In this document: one piece after another, positions 23,740 through 32,850 of the stretch
How positions within the stretch are numbered: position 1 is the first letter of the stretch
Layout: each line of letters begins with the position of its first letter
Assembly (NCBI GenBank): GCA_902363835.1
Contig: CABJBM010000001.1
Location: 1 to 64,000, forward strand
DNA: 64,000 nucleotides
Origin: Lachnospiraceae bacterium
GTDB lineage: Bacteria; Bacillota; Clostridia; Lachnospirales; Lachnospiraceae
Reading direction: 5' to 3'
Made by a program: the position numbers and the translations under genes
The notes under the pieces: model-generated
What the model was told of the DNA's origin: nothing
The model's input: only the letters and a program-made list of their open reading frames with translations
Databases searched by the model: none

Positions 23740-25164
23740 TTAAAATAATCTGGAGCAAAGTTTCTTGTATTGCACATAGGAATTATCATAACATTCACGC
23801 CTGTTTTCTTCAGGCCTGGCAGCACACATCAGCCGCTCTTTGAGTTCCTGTTCAAGACAGATTTGGGAAGGATATATGCCCATTGACATCCCCGCCAAAA
23901 GAGCTGCACCGGCGGCAGCTTGCTGTTCAAAGGGGCCGGTATACACAGGAAGCTGCAGGATATCAGCAATTATCTGCATCCAGAACGGACTGGCCGAAGC
24001 ACCGCCTGAGAGGACTATCATGCTGCCATCCACTCCCTGTTCCAAAAGCATTTCCCGGTACTCCCTGATACGGAAGACAATTCCTTCCAGACAGGCCCGT
24101 ATGATATCAGCCGCTGTGGTAGTCAGGCGGATTCCGTAGAAGTTTCCCTGAAGTTCTTCTCTCCCCCTTTCACCATTCAGAAAAGGAAGAAATGTAACAC
24201 CATTGCTGCCTGGTACGGAGTTCTCTGCCATTTCCGTGAGCTTTTTATAGGAAACTCCAGGATACCAGGTGTCTCTTAGCCATTTAAAAACAGCTCCGCC
24301 GTTATATCCGGTGCCTGTCATGCTGAAATATCCAGTGACAGGGTGGGCAAACAGATACAGTTCCCGGCAACAAAATTCAGATGGGATCCTCATAACCCCG
24401 GATATCTGGCAGGAAGTCCCTATGTTCACACTCAGAGTTCCGGGCGAAAATATACCGTTGCCCAAGAGCTGCATTCCATGGTCGCCACTTCCGCATATGA
24501 CAGGTATCCCCTGTTTCAGAGTTTCCAACTCCGCCTGCGTGACTCCGGCGGCCTGCCCCGACGGAATTACCGGCGGGAACAGATTTACATCAATCCCAAG
24601 CCGCTCCAAAAGCTGCAGATCCCATTCCATGGTTTCCAGGCTCAAGGCTCCGCTTCCCACTGCATCTCCTGGCTCCGTGCAGAAAACACCTGTCAGTTTC
24701 CATATCAGATAATCTTTAGGCATCATAACATGGTATATTCTGCTGTATAGTTCCGGCCGGTTCTGCTTAATCCATAGAAGTGATGCCAGCATGAATCCGC
24801 TGGCCGGCCGGTTGTATATTTTTCGTCCAAGTTTCTCCATGGCAGAACATATTTCACCGGCCTGGGCAACGCTTCTCTGGTCGCACCAGAGAACAGCCTC
24901 ATCCAGGGCTTCTCCATATTCATTGACCATCACCAGTCCATGCATCTGTCCTGAAAATCCCACCCCAGCCACTTTGGTGCAATCCAGTTTCCTCAGGCAG
25001 GTCTCCATGGCCCTGTACCATGCTGCCGGATTTTGCTGAGCAAAGTCTTTTTGAGGAAAATGGATGTTATATTCCTCAAGGCATTCATCCACAACCCTCA
25101 GACTGTCATCCATTAACACTGCCTTCATTGCTGAAGTACCAAGGTCAATTCCAAGTGTATACAT
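23740..25164 (-). CDS. FGGY-family carbohydrate kinase, xylulokinase-like
   Basis: The 474-residue ATP-dependent sugar kinase has the two-domain FGGY fold. N-terminal GIDLGTSAMKAVLMD binds phosphate, GFSGQMHGLV is the xylulokinase-type signature with the catalytic region, and the C-terminal VLSGGASASPFWMQIIADI is the FGGY adenosine motif. It is the last gene of the alpha-mannosidase operon, so the true substrate may be a ketose other than xylulose. Confidence 0.85.
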   Translation of the reverse strand: MYTLGIDLGTSAMKAVLMDDSLRVVDECLEEYNIHFPQKDFAQQNPAAWYRAMETCLRKLDCTKVAGVGFSGQMHGLVMVNEYGEALDEAVLWCDQRSVAQAGEICSAMEKLGRKIYNRPASGFMLASLLWIKQNRPELYSRIYHVMMPKDYLIWKLTGVFCTEPGDAVGSGALSLETMEWDLQLLERLGIDVNLFPPVIPSGQAAGVTQAELETLKQGIPVICGSGDHGMQLLGNGIFSPGTLSVNIGTSCQISGVMRIPSEFCCRELYLFAHPVTGYFSMTGTGYNGGAVFKWLRDTWYPGVSYKKLTEMAENSVPGSNGVTFLPFLNGERGREELQGNFYGIRLTTTAADIIRACLEGIVFRIREYREMLLEQGVDGSMIVLSGGASASPFWMQIIADILQLPVYTGPFEQQAAAGAALLAGMSMGIYPSQICLEQELKERLMCAARPEENRRECYDNSYVQYKKLCSRLF

Positions 25165-25185
25165 TCCGCTACCTCCCTTTCATGA

Positions 25186-26193
25186 TTATAACCCAAACGC
25201 CACGGAAAGGGCCGCATAATTTCCAATGGCATTTTTAAGCCTGGCCGGTACAATCTGGCACTGTTCGGCTGAACGCCCCAGTGCTTCCTTGCGGATAACT
25301 GCTTCCATTTCCGGGCGGATAAAGGCTTCGCACCTTTGGAAAATACTCCCTATTACAATCATTTCCGGGTTCAGTACATCGATTAGAAGGGCCAGCCCCC
25401 GGCCCAGATAATGTGCGCTGGTCTCCAATATTTCACAGGCCAGAGGATCACCGGCCTCCGCTGCCAGTCCTATATGCTTTGCCGTCAATTGTTCCAGCCC
25501 GCCCGCTTCCTCAAGAAGCTTTGGATGTTCTCCAAGCTGAAGCCTTTCCAGAATTTTCATTCTTCCAAGCTGGACCAGTCCTCCGCCGCTGCAAAAGCCT
25601 TCCAGGGAACCGGATTTGCCGTAACCAACAGGGCCGTTGTCTGACATACGGACATGGCCTACTTCACCGGCCATGTCATTGGCTCCGTGGTACAGTTTGC
25701 CATCCAGAATTAAGCCGGCACCCAGCCCTGTTCCGAATGTAAGGAATATTACATTTCTTTTTCCTCGGGCAGCTCCGAACTTCCACTCTGCCAGGGCGCA
25801 GGCATTGGCATCATTTTGGAGATATACAGGCACTTTAAAGCGATTCTTCAGCAATTCCACAATGGGTACATGATTCCAGCCCACAAGATTGGGCGGACTT
25901 AAAATAACCCCTTTCTGATAATCCAGAGGCCCGCCGCAGCTGATTCCGATTCCAATTAAGCTGGCCGGTTCAATTCCTTTGTCAGCCAACAAGGTTTCTG
26001 TTACGTTTATAATATGATTTATTGTTTCCTGCCAGGTGTTGTGGGATTTTGTCTGGAAACACCGGCGTTCAATAATAAAGTCATCCTCATAGGAATCTGG
26101 TATTTCTCCTTTTCCAAGGACAACGGCACATTTGGTGCCTCCGATGTCAATTCCAACTGCGTATCTTTTATCTGTTTGTCTAATCATTCTCAT
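25186..26193 (-). CDS. ROK-family sugar kinase
   Basis: The 335-residue kinase shows the phosphate loop GIDIGGTKCAVVLG, the catalytic Asp in LQNDANACALAEW and the ROK signature in LTFGTGLGAGLILDGKLYHG. The usual zinc-binding cysteine cluster is missing; the segment reads SGSLEGFCSGG, with one cysteine left. It overlaps the end of the GH38 gene by 14 bp. Substrate is likely glucose, mannose or N-acetylmannosamine released by the neighbouring glycosidase. Confidence 0.87.
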   Translation of the reverse strand: MRMIRQTDKRYAVGIDIGGTKCAVVLGKGEIPDSYEDDFIIERRCFQTKSHNTWQETINHIINVTETLLADKGIEPASLIGIGISCGGPLDYQKGVILSPPNLVGWNHVPIVELLKNRFKVPVYLQNDANACALAEWKFGAARGKRNVIFLTFGTGLGAGLILDGKLYHGANDMAGEVGHVRMSDNGPVGYGKSGSLEGFCSGGGLVQLGRMKILERLQLGEHPKLLEEAGGLEQLTAKHIGLAAEAGDPLACEILETSAHYLGRGLALLIDVLNPEMIVIGSIFQRCEAFIRPEMEAVIRKEALGRSAEQCQIVPARLKNAIGNYAALSVAFGL

Positions 26194-28654
26194 CCCACTC
26201 CATGAAATTTACCTTTTTTACCTCACTGCCCTGATCCGCAATATAAAAGCTTTGTATCTCGTAGGGTCTGAATACCAGCTCCTGCGTAAACTTTATCATT
26301 GGAATCTCAACCAGTGCTCTGGCCTTGCGGCCCTCTGTCTCATAAAAGCGCACCACGGTTCCGCGGCCATCCTGTGCCCGTTTAAACGCAGATAATACTA
26401 CATGGCTGCAGCTGCAGACAATCCCGGTGTATTGCTGCGGGAGATTCCCCGGATGACATGACTGGGGAACCAGAGTCATTGGCTGGCTCATTATGAGAGC
26501 CCTTCTCACAGCGTCTGCCGACTGCCATTTTTCTTTGTGAGGAGCTATTTCATATGTGAATGTCTGTTTTCCCTGATCCACATAGGATGCCTGCTCCCCT
26601 TCCGCCATTTGATATGGATGGTGATGTACAAAAGCGGGGCTGCGAAGAACAGTAATATAATAGGTAGATCCGTCTAAGGAACCGCTGCTTTTGCTGTCCG
26701 TGAGAAAACACAATCCGGATTCAGCACCATCTCCCTTCTGCCTTCCTGAAACATCACTCCAAACCAGCATGGGCTGCTCTTCACCATCAGCTGCCCGTTC
26801 CTGAGTTCCAAAGGGAATCTGGCAGGTATAAGTGCAGTCCGTTAGATTGAGAGGGAACTGCAGTTTCAGGCCCTTTTGCTGCTCGTGCCAGTCCACAGTG
26901 CACTGAACCTTTAAGCTGTCGCTCCCCTGTTCCAAAGTGAAACGCTGTTCCAGGAATGACTTTCCATAACTCCCCTGAATGACAAGCGTACTCCGTACCG
27001 GCCCATTTTCCGCATAAAACATCCGGTCCGCATGGTATCTTCCGCACAGGTCATTAAATCTGATGATTCCGTGTCCCCAGGTATCGGATTCATCCGTAAA
27101 TACAACAGGAGACCCGGCGCAGTCTTTTATATACTCCACATCCTGGTTTTTGTCATAAAATGAAACCATAGCTCCTTCTCTGCCGTCAAACACAATGCGC
27201 AGCCTGTCATTTCCCAGCACAGCCTCATCCAGGCAATTCTCCCCAGATACTTCTTTGCCCCCGGAAACGCCCGGCATTCCCTGCCATTCCCCGCCTTTTT
27301 GCACAATGCGGTAAGTTTCATAACCAAAGGCTCCTACAAAAGCTTTAAACGCAATCCTGGTCCGGTTGGGGATCTTTGCCTCAGGGTTTATGAACTGATA
27401 ATCAGCTAATTCACCTTTGCCGTTTTTTACCTCCAGATACCGGTCAAGGGGGTCGTTAGAAAAAAATCCGGTCTCAAATTCTACCGTCTGGCTGCAGGGA
27501 AATGAGTGGGGATTAAACACCACTACAGGAATCATCTTCTCCTCAAAAGGAATATCCACAGCAAAGGATATCCTTTGAAGCGCCCTGTTCTCATTCCTGG
27601 CAGCAATAGAACGGCTTTCTCCCAGCTGAATCCACACATCCTCATATGCCCGTTCAATGGCAGAACCTGCCAGGGTGTCATGGAATTGATTGAATAACAG
27701 ATTTTTCCATGCCCTGGTAAAATCCTCCTGACTCCCTGCCTCCAGGAGCCCCCGTTCCATTCCGCAATACTTTTCTGCCCTTAAGAGCTCATGCTCAGTT
27801 TTGCGGTTCCATTCCTTCATTTTAGATACCACGCTGTAGCAGCCGCTGGCATGATGCTGCAGCTCACCATGAACTACAGGCCAGTTTTTCTGTTCCTTAC
27901 GGCATGACTCAAAATAACCTTGGGGGCTGTCAAATACAAGGCATACATGATCTTCATCTTCCCCTTGCTCCATGATGCTGCGGATTGTTTCAATGTTCTC
28001 AATCGTAGGACCGCCTCCATGGTTTCCTACCCCGTAAAAGCACATACAGTGATCTGAGTATGAGTCAAATTCTTTTTTACAGTCATTAATATGGCTCTCC
28101 AGATTCCCAAAGGTACAGTATGTAAAAGGAATTCGGAATGCTGCCACACGTGATCCATCCTTAGACTCCCATATAAAATTCCTTCCCGGAAGTTCTTTTT
28201 CAGACGGGCCGGGACGCATAAAAACGTAGGAATCCATACCTGCCTGGCGCAGCAAAGAGGGCATATTTCCGTTGTGCCCAAAACTGTCCACATTATAGCC
28301 AACCGTGGAGATTATGCCAAAGCGTGATTTGAAGTAATTCTGCGAAATCAAGGCATGGCGGACATAGGACTCCCCATCCGGCAGATTACAGTCAGGCTGT
28401 ACCCACCAGCCTCCGCATATGATCCAGCGCCCCTGTTTCACATACTCCCTGATTTTTTCAAACATTTCCGGTTCCATCTCTTCTACCCACTCATAGAACT
28501 GTGCTGAGCTGGAGGTAAATACCACATCCTCAAATTCTTCCAGACGTTCGATTGCCGAATACAGGGTCGCCATATTTTCATGGCTTCCTTCCCTCCAGTC
28601 CCAGAGCCATACCGGATCCAAATGGGCATTGCCAATCATGTGAAGTTTTTTCAT
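26180..28654 (-). CDS. glycoside hydrolase family 38 alpha-mannosidase
   Basis: The cytoplasmic 824-residue enzyme removes alpha-linked mannose. The N-terminal catalytic domain shows zinc ligands in NAHLDPVW (H11, D13) and the nucleophile D123 in YNVDSFGHNGNMP, followed by the three-helix bundle and large beta domains typical of GH38. There is no signal peptide, so substrate must be imported, presumably by the ABC system upstream in the same operon. The ATG at 28654 after AAGGAGGAC is preferred over an upstream ATG at 28678. Confidence 0.93.
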   Translation of the reverse strand: MKKLHMIGNAHLDPVWLWDWREGSHENMATLYSAIERLEEFEDVVFTSSSAQFYEWVEEMEPEMFEKIREYVKQGRWIICGGWWVQPDCNLPDGESYVRHALISQNYFKSRFGIISTVGYNVDSFGHNGNMPSLLRQAGMDSYVFMRPGPSEKELPGRNFIWESKDGSRVAAFRIPFTYCTFGNLESHINDCKKEFDSYSDHCMCFYGVGNHGGGPTIENIETIRSIMEQGEDEDHVCLVFDSPQGYFESCRKEQKNWPVVHGELQHHASGCYSVVSKMKEWNRKTEHELLRAEKYCGMERGLLEAGSQEDFTRAWKNLLFNQFHDTLAGSAIERAYEDVWIQLGESRSIAARNENRALQRISFAVDIPFEEKMIPVVVFNPHSFPCSQTVEFETGFFSNDPLDRYLEVKNGKGELADYQFINPEAKIPNRTRIAFKAFVGAFGYETYRIVQKGGEWQGMPGVSGGKEVSGENCLDEAVLGNDRLRIVFDGREGAMVSFYDKNQDVEYIKDCAGSPVVFTDESDTWGHGIIRFNDLCGRYHADRMFYAENGPVRSTLVIQGSYGKSFLEQRFTLEQGSDSLKVQCTVDWHEQQKGLKLQFPLNLTDCTYTCQIPFGTQERAADGEEQPMLVWSDVSGRQKGDGAESGLCFLTDSKSSGSLDGSTYYITVLRSPAFVHHHPYQMAEGEQASYVDQGKQTFTYEIAPHKEKWQSADAVRRALIMSQPMTLVPQSCHPGNLPQQYTGIVCSCSHVVLSAFKRAQDGRGTVVRFYETEGRKARALVEIPMIKFTQELVFRPYEIQSFYIADQGSEVKKVNFMEWDEND

Positions 28655-28684
28655 TTTCGTCCTCCTTAAAACTGTCAATTTTGT

Positions 28685-29515
28685 TTAGCCCTTGGCAGCT
28701 CCGCTCATGGAAAAGCCCTGGGACATGTATTTCTGGGACAGCCCGTAAAGTATGAATACAGGCATCATATACAAGACTGAATAAGCTGCTAACTGGCCAT
28801 AAACCACTGCTCCCCTTTGACCGAAAAACCGGTAGATATTGACCGCTGCCGGCAGCTTATCATTGGATTGAAGCAATATAAACGGAACAAAGAAATTTCC
28901 CCAGCTGCCAATAAAGGTAAACATGGCCACAGTAAAGATTCCCGGAATCATCAGCGGAATAATTACCTTCACAATACTTGTAACAGCCGAAGCACCATCC
29001 GTCCAGGCAGCCTCCTCCAGCTCTATGGGAACATTGTCTAGGAAATTCTTCATCATCCAGATCCCGTAGGGAAGGGCGGAGGATGACAGGAATATGATAG
29101 CGCCAAGAGTACTGTCCACCAGGCGCATTCCTATGAACAGCTGATACACGGGAACCATTACCGCAGTTATGGGAATAGATGTGAGGAACAGCATTGCCAT
29201 TGTGATCTTTTGTCCATGCTTTAGTTCATATCTGGACAGGGGATATGCGGCCAGTATGGAGCACACAAGCACAATGCATGTCTGTGAAATGGAAATAACA
29301 GCACTGTTAAAAAAACTCTGCCGGTTCCTGGCATCCAGAGCAACTGCCTTGAAGTTCTCAAGGCTGATATGGCCCGGAACCTTAAATGCCTGGGTGGCTG
29401 TCAGATCCAGAGAGGCAAACAAAAGCCACAACAGCGGAAGCAGAAAGCATATCCCTATAAAAATCAATGCCAGATAAGGAATCCACTGGTCAATACGTTT
29501 CATGATTGTCTTCAT
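28685..29515 (-). CDS. sugar ABC transporter permease, MalG type
   Basis: The 276-residue inner-membrane permease has six membrane segments and the EAA loop (IELEEAAWTDGASAVTSIVKVIIPLMIPG) that contacts the ATPase. It pairs with the MalF-type permease 14 bp upstream. No ATPase gene is in the cluster, so a shared MsmX-type ATPase is expected. Confidence 0.92.
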   Translation of the reverse strand: MKTIMKRIDQWIPYLALIFIGICFLLPLLWLLFASLDLTATQAFKVPGHISLENFKAVALDARNRQSFFNSAVISISQTCIVLVCSILAAYPLSRYELKHGQKITMAMLFLTSIPITAVMVPVYQLFIGMRLVDSTLGAIIFLSSSALPYGIWMMKNFLDNVPIELEEAAWTDGASAVTSIVKVIIPLMIPGIFTVAMFTFIGSWGNFFVPFILLQSNDKLPAAVNIYRFFGQRGAVVYGQLAAYSVLYMMPVFILYGLSQKYMSQGFSMSGAAKG

Positions 29516-29529
29516 ATGACTTATCCCCC

Positions 29530-30423
29530 TTAGTTGTTAGCCCTAATCAGCTTTGTGTAAGCAAGGCTGAAGATTACGCCGATTACCAGAATCAACAGGG
29601 CAATTGCCATACCATAGCCAATCTGGTAAGCGCTGAACGCTTTCTGATACATGTAAATGGACAGTGTGGTACTGGATACTCCCGGTCCGCCTCCTGTCAT
29701 TCCGAATATAAGGCCAAAAGCTCCCAGGGTAGAAAGGGTTACAATGACAAATGTGGTAGCCATGGTATTCTTGATCATTGGAAGGGTGATCCTTGTTAAA
29801 ATAGCCCACTTACCTGCCCCATCAATCTTTGCAGCCTCCACCACATCATCTGATATGCTGTCAAGGGAGGCCTGGAACATCATCATGGAATAGGCGGAGC
29901 CTTTCCAGATATTTGCAATCACCACGCTGACCATTGGAAAGGAGAACAGCCAAACAACGGGTTTCAGACCCAATGCCCCAAGCAGATGGTTTGCTGTTCC
30001 GCTTTCGTGGAAAAAGGCACTGAACATAAACGCACACACAATTTCCGGAGTAATCCATCCCGCAATTACTGTGAATCCTACAAAACTGCGGATAAACCTA
30101 TTTTTCTTTTTCATCAGATAAGCAATGATAAATCCCAGGCATTGCTGCCCGATGATACCGGAAAAAAATAAAAACACGATTGTGTTAAAAAGTATCTTTC
30201 CGATTTTGGGGTCCTTGAAAATCTGGGTGAAGTTGGAAAAACCAATAAAATGTGTGCTCGCTGCCTGACTTCCGGTCAGCGTCAGATTGGTCATGGAGAA
30301 CATGACCGTCATAAACATGGGGCCGATAAAAAACAAAGCCAGCAGCAAAATCGAAGGGCTGAACATGGCGGCCGCCTTTAACTGCCTTCCCCTGCTTTCC
30401 TTTCCTCTCATTTTCCTTGCCAT
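29530..30423 (-). CDS. sugar ABC transporter permease, MalF type
   Basis: The 297-residue permease has six membrane segments and an EAA-type loop (VVEAAKIDGAGKWAILTRITLPMIK). It lies between the binding protein gene and the second permease, in one operon. Confidence 0.92.
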   Translation of the reverse strand: MARKMRGKESRGRQLKAAAMFSPSILLLALFFIGPMFMTVMFSMTNLTLTGSQAASTHFIGFSNFTQIFKDPKIGKILFNTIVFLFFSGIIGQQCLGFIIAYLMKKKNRFIRSFVGFTVIAGWITPEIVCAFMFSAFFHESGTANHLLGALGLKPVVWLFSFPMVSVVIANIWKGSAYSMMMFQASLDSISDDVVEAAKIDGAGKWAILTRITLPMIKNTMATTFVIVTLSTLGAFGLIFGMTGGGPGVSSTTLSIYMYQKAFSAYQIGYGMAIALLILVIGVIFSLAYTKLIRANN

Positions 30424-30517
30424 ACTTGAAGTCCCTTTCTTCCTGCGCCTTAACAGGCGCCATGCATATATTCCGCTATTTTTCAGGGCGGATTTTAATC
30501 CGCCCCTTATACTGTCA

Positions 30518-31888
30518 TTATTTTACAAGAACTTTGTCTTCCCCTACCGTAGCCTTAAGCTGAGTCTCAAAGCTGTTAATGGCATCGTCTACAGACATAC
30601 CGGTCATAGCCACATTTTCTATCATCTCCGTGTACAGGGGGGTAACAGAAGAATATCCTTCCACTGTGGGGCGGAAATGTCCATACTGCAGCATGTCAGT
30701 GGTCTCTTTTGGCAGTGCCATCTTCTGATTCTTGTATTCTTCGCTTTCCAAAACATCCTTCCGTACAGCTAAATCCCCGTTAGTCAGGGAAAACTTGGCC
30801 TGCTGTTCCTTGGATGCGATAAATTTAAGGAATTTCATGGCTCCTTCTTTATTGTTGGCTTTTTTCGGAATAGCCCAGGTCCAGCCGCCGCACATGGTAG
30901 TATAACCATCTCCGCTTCCATTTACTGTGGGAAGTTTTGCAAAGCCCAGCTGGTCAAGAGCTTCCGGCCACTGATAATCCTTTCCTTCTCCCCATTTATT
31001 CAGAATCCAATGTCCGGAGAAAAGCATTCCCAGCTTGTGATTCTTAAACATCTCGCTCTGAAATATGGCTTCCACATTATTGGTAGTTACCAGACTTAAG
31101 GAAGGTCCGACCCCGCGCCCGTGAAATACATCATTTACAAACCCCAGGGTAGTGGTAAGAGCCGCTTTATCAACCACCCACTTTCCTTCTTTCTCATCAT
31201 AGAGCTCTGCTCCGGTTCCTGAATACAGGGTCTGGAATGTCCTCATGGAAGTTTCTTCCGGGGTTGTTTTGGAAGCATACATAAAAATAGGTGTGATATC
31301 ATCTCCCAAAGCCTTTATCTTCTCACCTGCTTCCAGGATTTCGTCCCATGTTTTTGGCTCAAATGGCACAGGAAGCCCTGCCTGCTTAAACAGTTCCTTA
31401 TCATACCAGATGCCCTGTGTATCCGTTGAAAACGGTACTGCATACTGCTTTCCGTCGCTTCCTTTAGCGCCATCAATAATTGCTTCCTCAAACTGTGACC
31501 AATCTTCCCAGTCCTTCAGCCTGTCATCCAGGGGTTCCAGATAGCCGGCAGCCGCATCTGACTTAAGCATAAAGCCATCCTCGGAAAAAATGTCCGGAGC
31601 TGTCTGGGATGACTGAAGCATCATGGTGATTTTTGTGTACATATCTTCACCGCTGGCAATCTCAATCAGCTCTACGTTGGCATCAGGATTGGCCTCCTTG
31701 TAATCAGCCACCAGCTGGTTGCCCCAATCCGACCACCAGGCCGGAATGGCAAACTTAACCGTATTCTCCGCAGCCGCTCCTGCAGCGCTGTCTTTCTTCG
31801 CCCCTCCGCATGCAGTCAGGCTTGCGGCCAGGGCTGCCGTACAGGTAAATAACGCCGCTCTCTTTAACATGTTCTTTTTCTTCATCAT
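30518..31888 (-). CDS. sugar ABC transporter substrate-binding lipoprotein
   Basis: The protein begins MMKKKNMLKRAALF, with a lipobox ending LTACGG, so it is lipid-anchored outside the membrane. The rest is a family 1 extracellular solute-binding fold (NTVKFAIPAWWSDWG and later GGWTWAIPKKANNKEGAMKFLKFIAS). A start at 31888 follows TAAGGAGG; the longer open frame to 31939 would run into the isomerase gene. Substrate is probably a mannose-containing oligosaccharide, inferred from the GH38 partner. Confidence 0.9.
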   Translation of the reverse strand: MMKKKNMLKRAALFTCTAALAASLTACGGAKKDSAAGAAAENTVKFAIPAWWSDWGNQLVADYKEANPDANVELIEIASGEDMYTKITMMLQSSQTAPDIFSEDGFMLKSDAAAGYLEPLDDRLKDWEDWSQFEEAIIDGAKGSDGKQYAVPFSTDTQGIWYDKELFKQAGLPVPFEPKTWDEILEAGEKIKALGDDITPIFMYASKTTPEETSMRTFQTLYSGTGAELYDEKEGKWVVDKAALTTTLGFVNDVFHGRGVGPSLSLVTTNNVEAIFQSEMFKNHKLGMLFSGHWILNKWGEGKDYQWPEALDQLGFAKLPTVNGSGDGYTTMCGGWTWAIPKKANNKEGAMKFLKFIASKEQQAKFSLTNGDLAVRKDVLESEEYKNQKMALPKETTDMLQYGHFRPTVEGYSSVTPLYTEMIENVAMTGMSVDDAINSFETQLKATVGEDKVLVK

Positions 31889-31902
31889 TAATATCCTCCT
31901 TA

Positions 31903-32544
31903 TTAATATGTAAAAAAATATTCTTCCAGCATCAGACACAGGGTATGGTAAACCGGAAGGTGAAGCTCTTGAATCCTATAGGTCTCATTTTCCGGAACAG
32001 CTACTGTTACATCAGCCACACGGCTTATAGCTCCGCCTTCGCTCCCAGTCATGGCAATGGTTTTCATTCCCTTTGCTTTTGCCACTAACATGGCGTACAG
32101 AACATTGGCTGAATTGCCGGAAGTGGAAATCCCCAGAAAAACATCTTCCCTTTTTCCAAGGACGTAGAGCTGTTGGGCAAACCCCATGGTACCATCTGCA
32201 TCATTTAAATAGGCTGTTGAAAGGGCAGGATGCCCTGTAAGCGTCAACGCTGCAAGCCCGCCCTGCAGCCCGGCCGCAAGCCTTTCCCAGCACTCAGGGG
32301 CAGCTGCCTTCAACTCCTTCACAAATTCATCTGGTACAGGCCTCTGCTTTACAAACCCTTTCATCAGCTCTCCCACAATGTGTTCACTGTCTGCACAGCT
32401 TCCCCCATTTCCTGCTATGAGAAGTTTTCCGCCGTTTTCATAGCTTCCTTTTATAGTTGCAAAGGCTGTCAAAAGGGGATCCGTTATATGATCCAACAGC
32501 GGGTATCTTTCTGTCAGTTCCTCAAGATACTTTAACGCTTCCAT
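31903..32544 (-). CDS. SIS-domain phosphosugar isomerase, GmhA-like
   Basis: The 213-residue protein has the SIS fold with GNGGSCADSEHIVGEL and the serine-rich STSGNSANVLYA, as in sedoheptulose-7-phosphate isomerase GmhA. It is the first gene of the glycan operon, directly behind a strong promoter. In this setting it more likely isomerises a sugar phosphate from the imported glycan than makes heptose for lipopolysaccharide. Confidence 0.85.
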   Translation of the reverse strand: MEALKYLEELTERYPLLDHITDPLLTAFATIKGSYENGGKLLIAGNGGSCADSEHIVGELMKGFVKQRPVPDEFVKELKAAAPECWERLAAGLQGGLAALTLTGHPALSTAYLNDADGTMGFAQQLYVLGKREDVFLGISTSGNSANVLYAMLVAKAKGMKTIAMTGSEGGAISRVADVTVAVPENETYRIQELHLPVYHTLCLMLEEYFFTY

Positions 32545-32850
32545 TCCATACCTCCCTTCTTTTGTAAAAACAGTATACCATTCCCGGGTGAGTTGGTCAA
32601 TTAATTTTACTATTATTTTTAATTTTTGTCATATGTATCTATCTTTATAAATATTTTTTATGCAATATGTCGCCTTTGATATCTGAATTATCTTGTTTTA
32701 ATAAAATCTTTTTATTTTATAATCTTTTTCCCTACTTCCATTTTCCCCCTTTATTTGATATAATAAAAATAATTTACCAACTCATTGCTGCTCCCCCTGT
32801 TTTCGTAACTCAAAACAGAACGGGGAAGCACCACGGAAAGGAATGATTTT
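32545..32850. promoter_or_regulatory. divergent promoter region of the glycan operon and its ROK regulator
   Basis: For the leftward operon TTGACC (minus strand, 32595-32600) and TATACT (32572-32577) are 17 bp apart, a near-ideal promoter. The rightward regulator gene has AT-rich candidates (TATAAT at 32718-32723 and 32759-32764) without a clear -35. A binding site for the ROK regulator is expected here, but no unique palindrome was picked out. Confidence 0.7.

Noticed and set aside
31889..31939. Upstream start of the binding protein at 31939
   Set aside because: It overlaps the isomerase gene; the ATG at 31888 has AAGGAGG and gives a normal lipoprotein signal.
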